A stretch of 64,000 nt of DNA from NCBI GenBank assembly GCA_011799875.1, contig CM022303.1, positions 190,389,700-190,453,699 on the forward strand, given 5' to 3'. Below the pieces are notes generated by a model. It was not told where the DNA came from and did no database searches. It was given only the letters and a program-made list of their open reading frames with translations. This DNA is from Thinopyrum elongatum (Eukaryota; Streptophyta; Magnoliopsida; Poales; Poaceae). The translations under genes and the position numbers were made by a program. Below are positions 23,701 through 33,836 of this stretch, one piece after another (position 1 is the stretch's first letter; every line of letters begins with the position of its first letter).

Positions 23701-24547
23701 CCTTCTGGTCACCTGTGTATTTACACATTAAGCCGTTGCGCCGGCTCAATGGTAAAATTCTCCAAGAGACCCAACAGCGGACCAGATCAACTCCGAATAA
23801 GCCATTGGCTACTAGAGCTCTTATCTTCGAAAATTTAGATGAATATTTAGCCCGCTCTGCAGTAGTGATACGATCTGAAAGCTCATGGCTTGGGCTGAGC
23901 CGGAAAGGACAGAAACCAGGCAGGGGATTTTCATCATCTGGAGAGGTATCTTGGCAGTAAAACCAAGTATAGTTCCAGTCTTTGGGGTGACTAGGCAGTG
24001 TAGAAACAGGAAAAATGACGTCTCTTCACCTTTGAATGGAAATCCCACCAAGTTCGAGGCTAGGCCCATCTGTCATCTCAGTTTGGCGGTTGAGATAAAA
24101 GTATTCTCTGAATAGGTCAACCTCAGGCTCTTGTTGAAGGTACACCTCACAGAAAACTTGAAAGTTGCATATGTTGGAGACGGAATTGGGGCCAATGTCT
24201 TGAGGATGAAGGTTATAGAAATGCAGAACATCCCGGAAGAACTTTGACCCGGGCGGTGAGAAGCCACGGAGGAGATGATCTGAAAAGACAATAACTTCGC
24301 CTTCCCGAGGTTGAGGAGTAGTTTCAGAGCCGGGAACCCGCCAGTGAGTAACCTCTTTGGATGGCAAAACTCCCATGTCTACATATTCACCTAATGAGAG
24401 CTCGGAGACTCTGCTAGCAGCCCAGTCGCAAGAAGTGGGAGCCCTAGTCATTGTTGGCGGGTTAAAAGCTACGGCCTGGGGGTAAAAACATGATGGATTA
24501 ATATTATGGTGACGAGCCATTTAAAAGTTATGTGGATAATTTAGTCG
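20785..24547 (-). pseudogene. T1 antisense gene (PF04195-type, Tat additional ORF), five coding exons
   Basis: Exons by open frames and GT/AG sites: 24547-23564 (ATG 24520), 23474-22879, 22809-22305, 21807-21532 and 21428-20785. Donors include GTAAGT at 23563, 22878 and 21531; acceptors are CAG or TAG. Exon 1 encodes a domain like PF04195, named putative gypsy-type transposon (EYVDMGVLPS, PREGEVIVFSDHLLRGFSPP, FFRDVLHFYNLHPQDIGPNS). Exons 2-3 are Lys- and Pro/Glu-rich, exon 4 is a coiled coil (AAWETDKAALLKRAEEAENQ), and exon 5 is acidic at its end. The exon 4/5 junction is phase 1, as in T2. A frameshift in exon 1 near 24060, a TAG at 23123-23121 and a shift in exon 4 make it a pseudogene. 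The function of this Tat protein family is unknown. Confidence 0.8.
21908..22198 (+). repeat. Polypurine-like boxes in the T1 antisense intron
   Basis: CTTGGGGGCTAA at 21908-21919, CTTGGGGGCTA at 21974-21984, CTTGGGGCTA at 22045-22054 and CTTGGGGACTA at 22188-22198 lie in the intron between antisense exons 3 and 4. They resemble the polypurine tract CTGGGGCCTAA that precedes the 3' LTR (25544-25554). T2 has the same boxes at 63088-63099 and 63251-63261 in the equivalent intron. Confidence 0.7.
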
Positions 24548-25102
24548 CTGCAAGCTGATTAGGGATACAAGCTATATCATTATTATGAAGCATGGAGGAA
24601 TCATGAAACAGCCCTTATGAGAAGGTAAGGTAACTCTCAGGGTGATTAGTATATGGCGAGTTACAAATTCATGGTTGAGCCGACCAGGTTCTGGCGGGTT
24701 ACTAAGTTATTATTTAAAACCGCTCGAACAAAGAATGGCGGGTCAGCTGTCTATGAAATCAGGGTTGTTAAAATTTTGCTAAGTGTTGGACAAACAAGTT
24801 TCACAGGATGCGGCTATATTTATGGATCTGAGGCAGTTCAAAAAGAAGAAGTATTTCTAAACCTAAGATACAGCAGAGAAGAACTAGTGAGCTATATATT
24901 GATGCAAGAAGTAAAGAAAGATTCATCTAAGATGCAAGATAGAGATTGGAAACAATGGATGCTCTGGCCGTACATACTTTTTGGATTGAATTACATTTTC
25001 TAGGCGAGAGAAGGATGAACTTGGGTGAACTACAACGAACTACGACAAACTCCATGAGCTAGGGTATCCTAATGTGGATCTGATCGAAGGAAAAAGGATT
25101 AC

Positions 25103-25262
25103 CTAAGGATTTGAGGGAAGAGCGGAAGGGCGCCGCAGTTCTCTGGTCCGAACAGGGTGATGCAGCGGCCTCGACAAAGCGGTTGATGCAGTTGCGCGGT
25201 GGTGGCGGAGCTCCGATGGCGAGGGCGGCGCAAGGAATAAGAAGAAGATAGGGAGATGGGGG
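25103..25262 (-). other. Predicted 5' non-coding exon of the T1 antisense gene
   Basis: The exon runs from about 30 nt downstream of the TATA box (25298-25291) to a splice donor AG/GTAATCC at 25103/25102. The acceptor CTTGCAG is at 24554-24548, so the intron is about 550 nt and the ATG follows at 24520. The exon is CT-rich like a plant leader. A short frame (25318-25103) crosses it and is not considered coding. Confidence 0.6.
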
Positions 25263-25290
25263 TAAAAGTGAAAAGGAAGCCCCCTGTCCC

Positions 25291-25298
25291 TATTTATA
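25291..25298 (-). promoter_or_regulatory. TATA box of the T1 antisense gene
   Basis: On the minus strand the sequence is CCTTATAAATAGGGACAGG, a consensus plant TATA box. It sits 256 bp inside the 3' LTR and faces away from it. Its position upstream of a leader-like exon with a good donor site is the main evidence that the antisense gene has its own promoter rather than using the LTR. Confidence 0.65.
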
Positions 25299-25543
25299 AG
25301 GAAACAGTAAAATGGCATGCGCGGAAATCAAGGAGGCGACATGATTATCTCAACAGTGGAGGTCCCTTGGTTCTCGGACGACCAGTTAATGCAAAAAGAT
25401 CCGTTGTGATGGCATGGGTTTTTTCTGGATTTATTTCGCATGACATCATGGCGGGTTACAGCGATTCGTTTAAGGTTAAACGTTGGAAAGGCAGACTCGC
25501 TAACCGAAGCAGTGAAGATTTACATGAACAAGTTCAAATCAAT

Positions 25544-25554
25544 CTGGGGCCTAA
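25544..25554 (+). promoter_or_regulatory. T1 polypurine tract
   Basis: CTGGGGCCTAA directly abuts the 3' LTR start TGTTGGGG. It is the expected site for priming plus-strand DNA synthesis. The purine run is short and imperfect. Confidence 0.6.
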
Positions 25555-26108
25555 TGTTGGGGATGTAACCCCGAGGTGTGACCCGCCCAAGAGGGGTCGG
25601 GTTACACTGTTGGCGACTCTACTCGAGAAAGCCTAAGAAGGTCCAAGAAGATGAAACATGAAGACTGGTGGTGGCTTACAAGGTGGGCTTGCTGAAGGCC
25701 CAAGACCTGGAGGTAGAATCATGACCCAGAAGGTGTGAGCCGCCACGATGGTGACTTGCCTAGCAAGGCAGGGCGACTTAGAAACCGGGTTGGTCACGTT
25801 GTGTGATTCAACTTGGACTCCTGTAAGCCCAGGGCCCCGACCTGTGTATATAAAGGCGAGACCCTGCAGCGGGTTAACTTAAGAAACAACCAATCGATAG
25901 CTAGGTCAATCGATTCCGCTCCCTTGTAATCAATACTCAATCAATACAACTTGAAGCAGGACGTAGGCTTTTACCTCGTTGTGAGGCGCCGAACCTGGGT
26001 AAACCTTGTGTCTTTCGTCCCGCTCAACCCCTTCAAGTTAACCTACGTTGCGATGGCTCCACACCTAAGTCCTTTCACAAGGGCATCTGTCGTGACAAAA
26101 CCATGACA
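25555..26108 (+). repeat. T1 3' LTR
   Basis: TGTTGGGGATGTAACC to ...CCATGACA, 554 bp, colinear with the 5' LTR without length change. It has the same TATA box near 25847-25854. The right target duplication ATCCC is at 26109-26113. Confidence 0.95.
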
Positions 26109-27141
26109 ATCCCCTTCCAGAATAAAGCATAAACTAGGGTTTAAGCTTCTGTCACTCTCGCAACCCATCATCTACTTTTTACTCCCCAATGCCTTCCCTT
26201 AGTACCAAGTATGGTGAAGTGTCATGTAGACGACGTTCACATGACACCACTAAAGAAATAACAACATACATATCTTCAAAATATAGAACGAATACCAACT
26301 TCACATAATTACTTATAACAAGACTTCTCCCATGTCCTCAAGAACAAAAGTAACTACTGACAAATCATATTCATGTTCAAGATCAGAGGGGTACTGAATA
26401 TGCTTGAGGATCTGAACATATAATCTTCCACCAAATAAACCAACTAGCATCAACTACAAGGTGTAATCAACACTACTAGCAACCCACAGGTACCAATCTG
26501 AGGTTTTGAGACAAAGATTGAATACAAGAGATGAACTAGGGTTTTAGATGAGATGGTGCTGGTGAAGATGTTGGTGAAGATTGGTCCTACCATGATGATA
26601 GGATAGTTGGTGATTTTGATGGCTTCGATTTACCCCTCCCGGAGGGAAGTATCCCCGGGGGAATCACTCTGCCGGAGAGCAAAAGTGCTCCTGACCAGGT
26701 TCTGCCTCGAGGTGGCGACGCTTCATCCCGAAAGTCTTCTTATGATTTTTTTTCTAGGGAAAATAGCATCATATAGGAGAAGATGGGCCCCAGAGGCCTG
26801 CTGGTGGGGCCACTAGCTCACTAGGCACGCCCTAGGAGGGGGTGCGCCCCCTGAGCTCATGGCTCTCTGGCGGCCTCCCTCCTGGTATTTCTTCCGCCGG
26901 CATTTTTTATTTATTCCCAAATAATTCTCTGTAAATGTTCAGGTCATTTGGAGCTATGGAGAATACCTATCTATGTTATAGCTTTTTCAGGTCCAGAACT
27001 CCAACTGCCGGCAATCTCCCTCTTCATGTGAAACTTGCAAAATAAGATAGAGAAGGCATTAGAATAGCATCATAAAGTGAAATAATGACCCAAAACATAA
27101 TAAATAGCCGTGGAAAAACATGATGCAAAATGGACGTATCA
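26109..27141 (-). repeat. 5' LTR of element A, 5' part (U3-R side)
   Basis: The LTR begins at 27141 (TGATACGTCCATTTTGCATC on the minus strand) and runs to the T1 insertion. Removing T1 and one target copy joins it to 12600-12115. The flank 27142-27146 (CACTC) would be the A target duplication; the other copy is outside the window. The ORF at 26607-26816 is a chance frame. Confidence 0.85.
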
Positions 27142-27159
27142 CACTCCTATTTACCCCCT

Positions 27160-28110
27160 GAGGTGTTTGTTATAACTTGGCATGATGATGTTGGTCATAT
27201 CATGCATATGCCGCCTTGCATTGCTTTCTTTCGACATCATATATGTCATCTACTTAGTTTAGACATGTTCTATAATGCCACCTATTTAGTTTCTATATCA
27301 TATATGTGAATTATGCAATGCCATCTTTTTTAGCTAGGCATAATATATGTGAAATATGCAATGCCATCCTATTTAGCCACGCATCATATATTTGAATTAT
27401 ATCTTGGCATTCCTTTTTTCATTACATTTCCATTTGTCAACAATGTTTATAAATTCACCTACTCTTCCTGTGAATTAGCCATTTGAGAGGGTGATGGAAA
27501 AATCTAGCGTGAAAACAAGTTCTTCAAAGCAGACAGTGCTACCGGTCGAAGCAGATATCTTGTTGGGTCCAGATAGCTCCTCGGAGTAGGATTCAAAGAC
27601 AGATGACCAGTCCAATCCCCCCCCCCCCCCCCCCCCCGAGGTGTATGCTCTAACTTGGTAGGGTTATACTGCTCGTATCATTCATATGTTTTCTTGCATT
27701 GCATAGTTTAGACATCATATACACAATATTCAACACCATCTTCTTAGTTTAGACATCATGTATGTGAATGCCATCTGCTTAGTATATAAATCATATATGT
27801 GAATTATATCATGCCATCCTATTTACTCAGATAACATGTATGTGAATTATGACATGCCAACCTGTTTACTAAAGACATCATATAATTATCTCCTGCCATC
27901 CTGTTTAGTTAGTCATCATATCTTTGAATTATGTCATGCTATCAGTTTAGATAGACATCATATATGTGAAATTATGTCATGCTATCTTGTTTAGTTAAAC
28001 AACATATATGTGAACTATTTCATGCCCTCTTTTTTCCTCACTATCTATTGCATCTGTCTATCATACAAGGTCTATACATTCAACTACTTTTCTTGATTAT
28101 CAGCCATTTG
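27160..28110 (+). repeat. Tandem exon-intron duplication inside CACTA J, with a 21-nt C run
   Basis: Two related units begin GAGGTGT at 27160 and 27638. Each continues TAACTTGG, then repeated words such as CATCATATATGTGAATTATG, and ends in GCCATTTGA followed by GGGTGATGG (27477 and 28102). The second unit feeds into the open frame of the TnpA-like gene. The first carries a decayed copy of the exon. A run of 21 C (27617-27637) separates the units. The inner words form a degenerate minisatellite. Confidence 0.65.
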
Positions 28111-30031
28111 AATTGGAGGGGGTGATGGCAGTATCTAGCGGAGTAAAAATACGGTCTTCAAATAAAATAGTGCTACATGTTGATGGAGAAAGCACCCCGA
28201 TTGTACTTGCCCAAGAACCAGTTGTACCACACATAACCCATACTCTCGCAGATTGTACCCCTACTCCGATGGACAGAGAACCAGCTTCACCTAATCTAAC
28301 CCCAACCCCAATAGATAGTAACCCAGTTCCAGTTTACATACCACCATATCCACCACAGAGCTCCCAAACAAGAGTAGTTAATATGGCAGCTCCAGTGCCC
28401 AAAGTGCCAGGACTACCATAGTGAACCCCAACTCCACTAGTTAGTACACCTATTCTTGTGGACGAAGCACAACCAGTCATCCGTAGTTTAGTGTCTATCG
28501 CAGTTGATGTTGTTAAATCCTATGTGCATATCTTCCCACCATGGAAATATTATACTAAAGATGAAGGAAAAAGCCAGTTGCAGGTGTTCCTCCAAGAGTT
28601 ATGTGTAAGTAATGTTATTCATGGCAATTACTTTACTTTTGTCCCATACTTTCTACCTCCATGCTGGTTATAACACAGCAAATGTTCCCATTTTCTCTAT
28701 ATAGAATGACTGACTTGGAAACTTAGGATGAGGTAACCTGTGCTAATACCTGTGCTATCTTCAAGAATGCTTTGCGGCAGTATCGGAATTACCTGAAGAA
28801 AACATACTTCACTGGCAAGGAAACTCATCAAATTCCCTTACTTTCTCCGGAGACGCATTTATGGGACATTGCCTGGGAACACTTTGTTCTGTACTGGTCT
28901 AGATCCAAAAATCTGGTAGGGTCTATATGATCATATTTGATTTTGAAGTACTATATGCATGCATCTTATTGTACTCTGTTCTTGTAGAACAATTGCTTAA
29001 ACCTGAAGAACAACTGTTCTCAGGTAAGATTCCATAGCTATGGTGCATACTGCTTTGCTATTGTATCACTGTATTTACTCATACCTATTAATTTTTAAAT
29101 TGAAAGATCCAATCGAAACTCCAATGGCATAATAGGTATGTTTTTAACATGTTTCATTAACTGATTTGCTCTTCTAAATTGCTCGTTGATTTCAATTTCA
29201 ATTGTGTGACAGTTGTCTTCTCATATCATGCACATTACTAGCATCAAAACAGAGCCAATAGTGTTGTTAGTTGTACATGTATACCCGTGGTACCCATCTG
29301 TAATCCTGTGGTGATGTGTAGTTTCCAACACTTATATTCTTTCGACACTGCTTTGTCCTGAACTAATATGATTTGAGTTGTGTCTCTATTTTGATTTGCC
29401 AAGACAATAAAGTGACCATAGCACATAGATATATGTTTGTTTCATGCTTTTATTATGTACTACTTTGCAATAGAAGACATGTTAAGTTAATCCTGTCCAC
29501 CTTACTATTGAACTGGTTTACCAAAATGAGTTTCATATACTACACGCTAAACCTGTTATATGTCTGCTTGTTTCTTCTTTTAGAATCCTGACAAAATATT
29601 GGAGAAGAGTACCCCATTAAGCAATGGTAAAGGTAGTAATGCAGATAAGGTTCAAGATAGTGAGACAACCCTGTTGGTCTCCAACAAAGTTGATAAAACA
29701 GACAAGGAAAACTATCTTGAAGACACTGAGACAAGCCCAAGACCATGTCTTGATGTAGTGTTCAAGTTATTGGCCACTACTGCTGGCACAAGCTCTTCGA
29801 ACTCGCTGCCTGAATCAGTTCAGCTTCTTGAGTCTCAACTACAAGCTAAAAGACATTGATTAGTTGTGCTACGATAAGAAGCCCAAGGACTGAGTAAGTC
29901 CTTGAGGAATTCAGATGCATACTTTCTAGTGCAACAACAAGCATTGGAGCATTTTTGCGCCAAACAAGAGAAAGCTAATAAGCTTGCTAAGCTTATTGCC
30001 AGCATGGTTGATACCCAGGATAACGTTTCTT
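28104..30031 (+). pseudogene. CACTA J second gene, Transposase_24/TnpA-like
   Basis: Exon 1 is open from about 28104 to 28604 (ends CAAGAGTTATGT, then donor GTAAGT), with stops at 28419-28424. It has Pro/Thr-rich tandem words (TPTPMD, TPTPID). Exon 2, about 28726-28915, encodes KNALRQYRNYLKKTYFTGKE...WDIAWEHFVLYWSRSKN. This matches the character of PF03004, plant transposase of the Ptta/En-Spm family. Short exons follow near 28988-29022 and 29106. The last exon (29584-30031) ends in a heptad-rich segment (YFLVQQQALEHFCAKQEKAN) and is broken by TGA at 29857-29859 and TAA at 29875-29877. TnpA-type proteins bind the subterminal repeats and help excision. Confidence 0.65.
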
Positions 30032-30319
30032 GAGCTCTTCTGAAGTTGTTTCAGTTCTGGACTAGTTTTTTTTATCAGTGTTCTGGACTAGTTTTGTTGC
30101 CGCGTTTATTTGCTCTGGTGGCCAACTTTGACGCCCAGTGTATGTAATATGCTGCCTTGTTGGTGCCTATATTTGCACTGCTAGCGAACTGATGCCCGGT
30201 TTATGTAATTTGTGTAATAGCCAAAATAGCCTAGCATTAGTTGCTTGCTTATTTATTTCCTTATAATCTTGTTTATTTATTTGCTTATAGTCATTGACGT
30301 TCCTTTTCCTTGGTTTGCT

Positions 30320-31180
30320 ATTGGCCGCAATAACCATGGGCCACATACAGACCATGGTAACCATGGGCCTGTTACCTGCCGTAGCGACCATGGGCCTCCT
30401 ACGAGCCATAGGGCCCATGGGCCTCCTACGAGCCATATGATCCATGGGCCACACATGGGTCGTACTATTCATGGGCCACAACTGGACCGTAATATGGGCC
30501 GTAAACAGGCCAAAATCGGAATCATTCGTTTATGGGCCCAGACTATAATGGGCCATTGATAGGCTGGAAGACAGCAAAGGCCTAATTCTATAGATGGGCA
30601 TAACAGGTCGTTAATGCGCTGGAATACATGACGTGATGGAAACAACCCAATGGGTTAACGGGCCCCAAACGGGCCGATTGTAACCACGGGCCAAATTTGG
30701 CCCATTAGCAGAACAGGCCAGTAACGAACCGTAAGTAACCGATAGACGGAAATGAGCCCAAGAATTTATGGGACCTTAGAAGGCCAAAAGATAACACGGG
30801 TTGGAAACGGCCCAACTGAATCATGGGCCGTTACTGGGTCCAAAGCAAATTTACAGTTCATTATGGGTCAGAATCACAACGGGCCGTTAAGGCGCCTAGA
30901 GATACAAAAGGCCTCATATGGGACGAAAGACGTCATGGGCCATACTTGGGCCGAAAGTGACAACTGGATGGAATCATATTGGACGGCCCACATGATGCTA
31001 CTCGGCCGAATTCGGAAAGGCCATAACGGCACATCAGTATCCATGCCGTAAATGGGCTATATTCGAACAGACCATTAATAGGCTTTCCATGGGCTGGTCC
31101 GCTAAATTTTGACCAAGTTAAATGGGATGGCCCACTAACTTTTCACCAAGTGAAATGGGCCACCGTTGGGCCATTCCACA
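30320..31180 (+). repeat. Subterminal repeat array of CACTA J
   Basis: Many copies of ATGGGCC or GGGCC with the complement GGCCCAT, in both directions and often followed by GTAA or ACAGG, fill this block. Clustered short repeats next to the terminus are typical of CACTA elements and serve as TnpA-binding sites. ORFs in this part (30167-31051) follow from the repeats and are not coding. Confidence 0.75.
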
Positions 31181-31579
31181 TGTCGATGTATTATAGGCGC
31201 GTCTCATCCATTGGATGAATGACATCTGTCGCAATGCCAAGATGACACATGGATCCTTTGGCGAATGAGAATTCTACACGTGGAAAACCGCCATTGGTCC
31301 GGGCTACTAATGGGTTATCGGGTCCAAAACCACGCACGATAGCTTAACGGCCACCCGTTACGGTGGAACCCATGTGTCGGTTACCCTTGACGAAAACACT
31401 TCCATGACGCGCCATTTATCGTCATGAAAGTGGACACTTCTGTGATGATAATTTGAGTATTGTTAGGGAACACTTCTATGACAGCACAGGTATGACTATC
31501 TTGATTCCGTCATAAAATCGTCACGGATGTACATGCATGACAGAAAATGTGACCTACTATGACAAACACGTATCATCAC

Positions 31580-31599
31580 GGAAGTGTTTTTTTGTAGTG
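31580..31599 (-). repeat. Right terminal inverted repeat of CACTA J
   Basis: On the minus strand the sequence is CACTACAAAAAAACACTTCC. The CACTACAAAAAA start defines the element end; base 31600 is outside it. Confidence 0.9.
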
Positions 31600-31748
31600 C
31601 ATGGCTATTTGGAGGCTGCTTCAGGGACGGGGATGTTAGTACCCGAGACCTCGGGTGCCGACGCATTGATGGGATGGGAAGGCCTGCAAGTCACAAATGT
31701 TACGCTCGCAATATTAATATGAGCGATGAGGAAATTTATTAGTGGCAC

Positions 31749-33175
31749 TTACACGGCAAAAGGAGGAGGAATGTGTGTTGCACTCTCAGCGGCCTGCCTT
31801 ATGGTCTGCTCGAGGTTTCCCCTCAGCAAATTCCCTTGGGGAGTCGAGGTGTTCTTCTGCCGCTTCAACCAACGACCCTTGTTCGAGCAAATAAACATGC
31901 TCGGCGCTGGAGCAGTAGTTCGCTTCCATGAGGAAGCGCGGGGGGTGCTAGCCATGTTGGAAAAAGAAAGAGGCACCGAGCATCAATAATGAGAGCCACT
32001 TCGGCGCTATCAATGTCCTCTTGATAAAATACCCCATCTTTGAATATGAGGGACAATTTGAGATCCTCGGTAAAGCCGGGGTCGTCATCAGGAGCGTAGG
32101 TTTCTGGTTGTGGAGCCAGAGAACTCGTTGTCTCGACCAGCGCCTCCATCCCTGCTCGGATATGTTAAATAACTGGTCAGAAGTATAAAAACCCTGCTCG
32201 GATTAACTAGGATTTGGGAAAGGCAACTTACCGCCTCAATGGGCTTGTAGCAGGAGAAGCCATCGAACATTGGTTGCCTGACAAATCCTCCTTTTCTCCT
32301 TTATAAAAGGCCTCCAGCGCAGCCACCAAAGCCTGATGATTTGCAAAAGCCTCCTTGATGGCCCGGTTAGTGTCCTCAGATCCATTGTACTCCCATAACG
32401 GGAAAGTACGTGTTGAAGTGGCTGGACTCCTCTGCTTATAGCCACCGCCATCACGTTAATGATGGTAAGTTTGTGGTGGCCGAGGCAGGTAACCTGGACG
32501 ACCAACTGAGCTAGCTTGGTGTCTTCCTCTTGGGATTAACTCCTCGGGCGCCAATTATACCGCTTCTTCGGTGGCACGTGGGAAAAAGAGGGGAGCCCTT
32601 GTCAGATAGGGTCCTCAAGTGGCACATCGATGATATAAAACCACTCAGTCACCCACGTTCAAAACGTCCTCCTTTGGAGTGCTAGGGAGATATCCTGCCC
32701 CGGCAATCCTGCATACCTCGGCTCCCCCAACCTCAAAAATAGAACCATCCTTAGAACAGGGAACCAAGCAGAAGTATTTACGCCATAACCCGAAGTGGGC
32801 CTCGCAACCATGGAAAGCTTCGCAGAGAGTAACAAAGCCTAAGATATGAAGGATGGAATTTAGAGAGAGGTGGTGGACTTGGATCTCATAGAATGCTAGA
32901 AGGCCCCTATGGAAGGGATGAATTGGGAAGCCAAGACCTTGAATAAGGACAGGGACAAAGCAAACCCTCTCCTCTCCATGAGGTGTGGGATAATTATCAT
33001 TGAGAACCCCTTTATCTGTGGCAACCAGCCCACGGCAGACCAGCACGAAATTTGATTCAGGCAAATACTCTTGTGTAGCAAGCTGATTTAGCTACACGCG
33101 AGTAACAGAGCAACTTCTCCAGTCTCCTTCGAGGGGACCGTTTGGGCGTTTTGACGATCCAGGGACATTCTCCAT
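31749..33175 (-). pseudogene. H antisense gene, PF04195-type
   Basis: The start is ATG 33175 (MENVPGSSKRPNGPLEGDWR). A single TAG near 33093 is followed by a long conserved frame: LATQEYLPESNFVLVCRGLVA, HGEERVCFVPVLIQGLGFPI, HPFHRGLLAFYEIQVHHLSL, FVTLCEAFHGCEAHFGLWRK. This is the PF04195 putative gypsy-type transposon domain, including the characteristic L-C-E-x-F-G-C-E-x-H-F core. After TGA near 32645 the sequence is decayed, with fragments such as ETYAPDDDPGFTEDLKLSLI near 32080. The role is unknown. It is the counterpart of exon 1 of the T1 antisense gene but clearly diverged. Confidence 0.75.
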
Positions 33176-33836
33176 TGTTATAGCTCTAGAAGCAACGATG
33201 GGAGAGAAGCTTGTGTAGGCACGAGGAAGAAGCGGGTGGAGTAAAAGGCAAAGTTACCTCCCCCTCGGTCTTATATTCGCCATGATTGGACGTGTTGTGA
33301 TGGGATGCTTGAATCCCTGGTAATTAATTTGCCTATTTCCCAAGCGTCATGCTTTGTTTGGGAACATGAATCAAGGAAACAAAGTTAAAATACCGCTACA
33401 AGCGGATCTCGCGGCCCACAACAGCTCCCTTTAGCGGGTATGTCGAGATGTGGGGCCGTAAAAACTGCCAAAGGTCATGAAGAATCCTCAGAGAATAAAA
33501 CTTCACCTATAAGGAATCAACCTCAGCGTGAGAAACCTTGAACCTAGAGTCCTCGATCAAGAGTCTTCGGATCTGATAAAAATACACGATTTGCATAAAA
33601 GGCCTTGTTAAAAGACGGATCAATTACCTGGAATATATCACTTCTCCGATTTACACATGGAAGCAGCATGAGGGAAGCCAATGATAAATCATAAAGGACT
33701 TATGATCTCAATGGGTCCTCGTATCTTGAAGCCGGCGTAGAATATGGAATTTGCCTACAAAGCCGAGGACCACAAGATAAAGCTGCTCCAACAAAACGAC
33801 TAATGTCCTCGGCTTGAAGACTAGTTCAGGGGCTAT
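33176..33836. other. H region between antisense gene and 3' LTR
   Basis: Non-coding. It holds the antisense promoter (above), decayed sequence, and the polypurine tract TTCAGGGGCTAT at 33825-33836 that abuts the LTR. No open frame is credible here. Confidence 0.6.
33271..33290 (-). promoter_or_regulatory. CCAAT and TATA boxes upstream of the H antisense gene
   Basis: On the minus strand CGTCCAATCATGGCGAATATAAG holds a CCAAT box and, about 8 bp on, a TATA-like AATATAAG (33277-33270). The ATG is about 95 bp downstream after a CT-rich leader. The arrangement parallels T1, where a TATA box also precedes the antisense gene. Confidence 0.5.

Larger units (their letters stand above)
12601..26108 (+). 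mobile_element. T1: complete Tat-lineage Gypsy retrotransposon with antisense gene
   Basis: Two 554-bp LTRs (12601-13154, 25555-26108) flank gag, protease, RT, RNase H, archaeal-type RNase H and integrase on the plus strand, followed by a spliced gene on the minus strand (24547-20785). Flanks ATCCA and ATCCC form a 4/5 target duplication inside the LTR of element A. The second RNase H (HFDGSRQLEGSG) and the antisense PF04195-type gene place it in the Tat lineage. By eye the two LTRs differ at about 22 sites (near 4%), a moderately old insertion. Every coding module holds stops or shifts, so the copy is not autonomous. Confidence 0.93.
3862..27141 (-). mobile_element. Element A: autonomous-type Athila-like Gypsy retrotransposon, interrupted
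   Basis: Pieces in element order: 5' LTR (27141-26109 and 12600-12115), primer site (12103-12086), gag and protease (12036-10566), RT (10565-9352), RNase H and start of integrase (5052-3862). It is broken by T1 in the LTR, S1 in the RT/RNase H connection and B in the integrase. The remaining integrase and 3' LTR lie beyond B, outside the window. The gag-protease-RT-RNase H-integrase order is Gypsy, and the tRNA-Asp primer site plus the FMDDFSVYG reverse transcriptase fit the Athila lineage. LTR start TGATACGTCCATTTTGCATC recalls wheat Sabrina-type repeats; not verified. Confidence 0.88.
27142..31599 (+). mobile_element. J: CACTA transposon, right part (Jorge-like)
   Basis: The right end is the CACTA terminus, read on the minus strand as CACTACAAAAAAACACTTCC (31599-31580). 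Inside it lie a long subterminal block of ATGGGCC-type repeats (30320-31180) and, further in, a fragmented gene with a PF03004-like domain. The left side is cut at 27142 by element A, so the transposase and the left terminus are missing here. The terminal 200 bp look like the abundant wheat CACTA family Jorge, from memory. The 3-bp target copy on the right would be CAT (31600-31602). Confidence 0.88.

Noticed and set aside
24653..25003. 116-codon plus-strand ORF in T1
   Set aside because: It lies in the predicted first intron and promoter side of the antisense gene, starts with a common ATG context and shows no domain. No counterpart could be checked in T2.
27617..27637. C homopolymer as an assembly gap or error
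   Set aside because: Other poly-C runs occur at 3589 and 42007 in unrelated elements. It is kept as a genuine repeat, although its length may be inaccurate.
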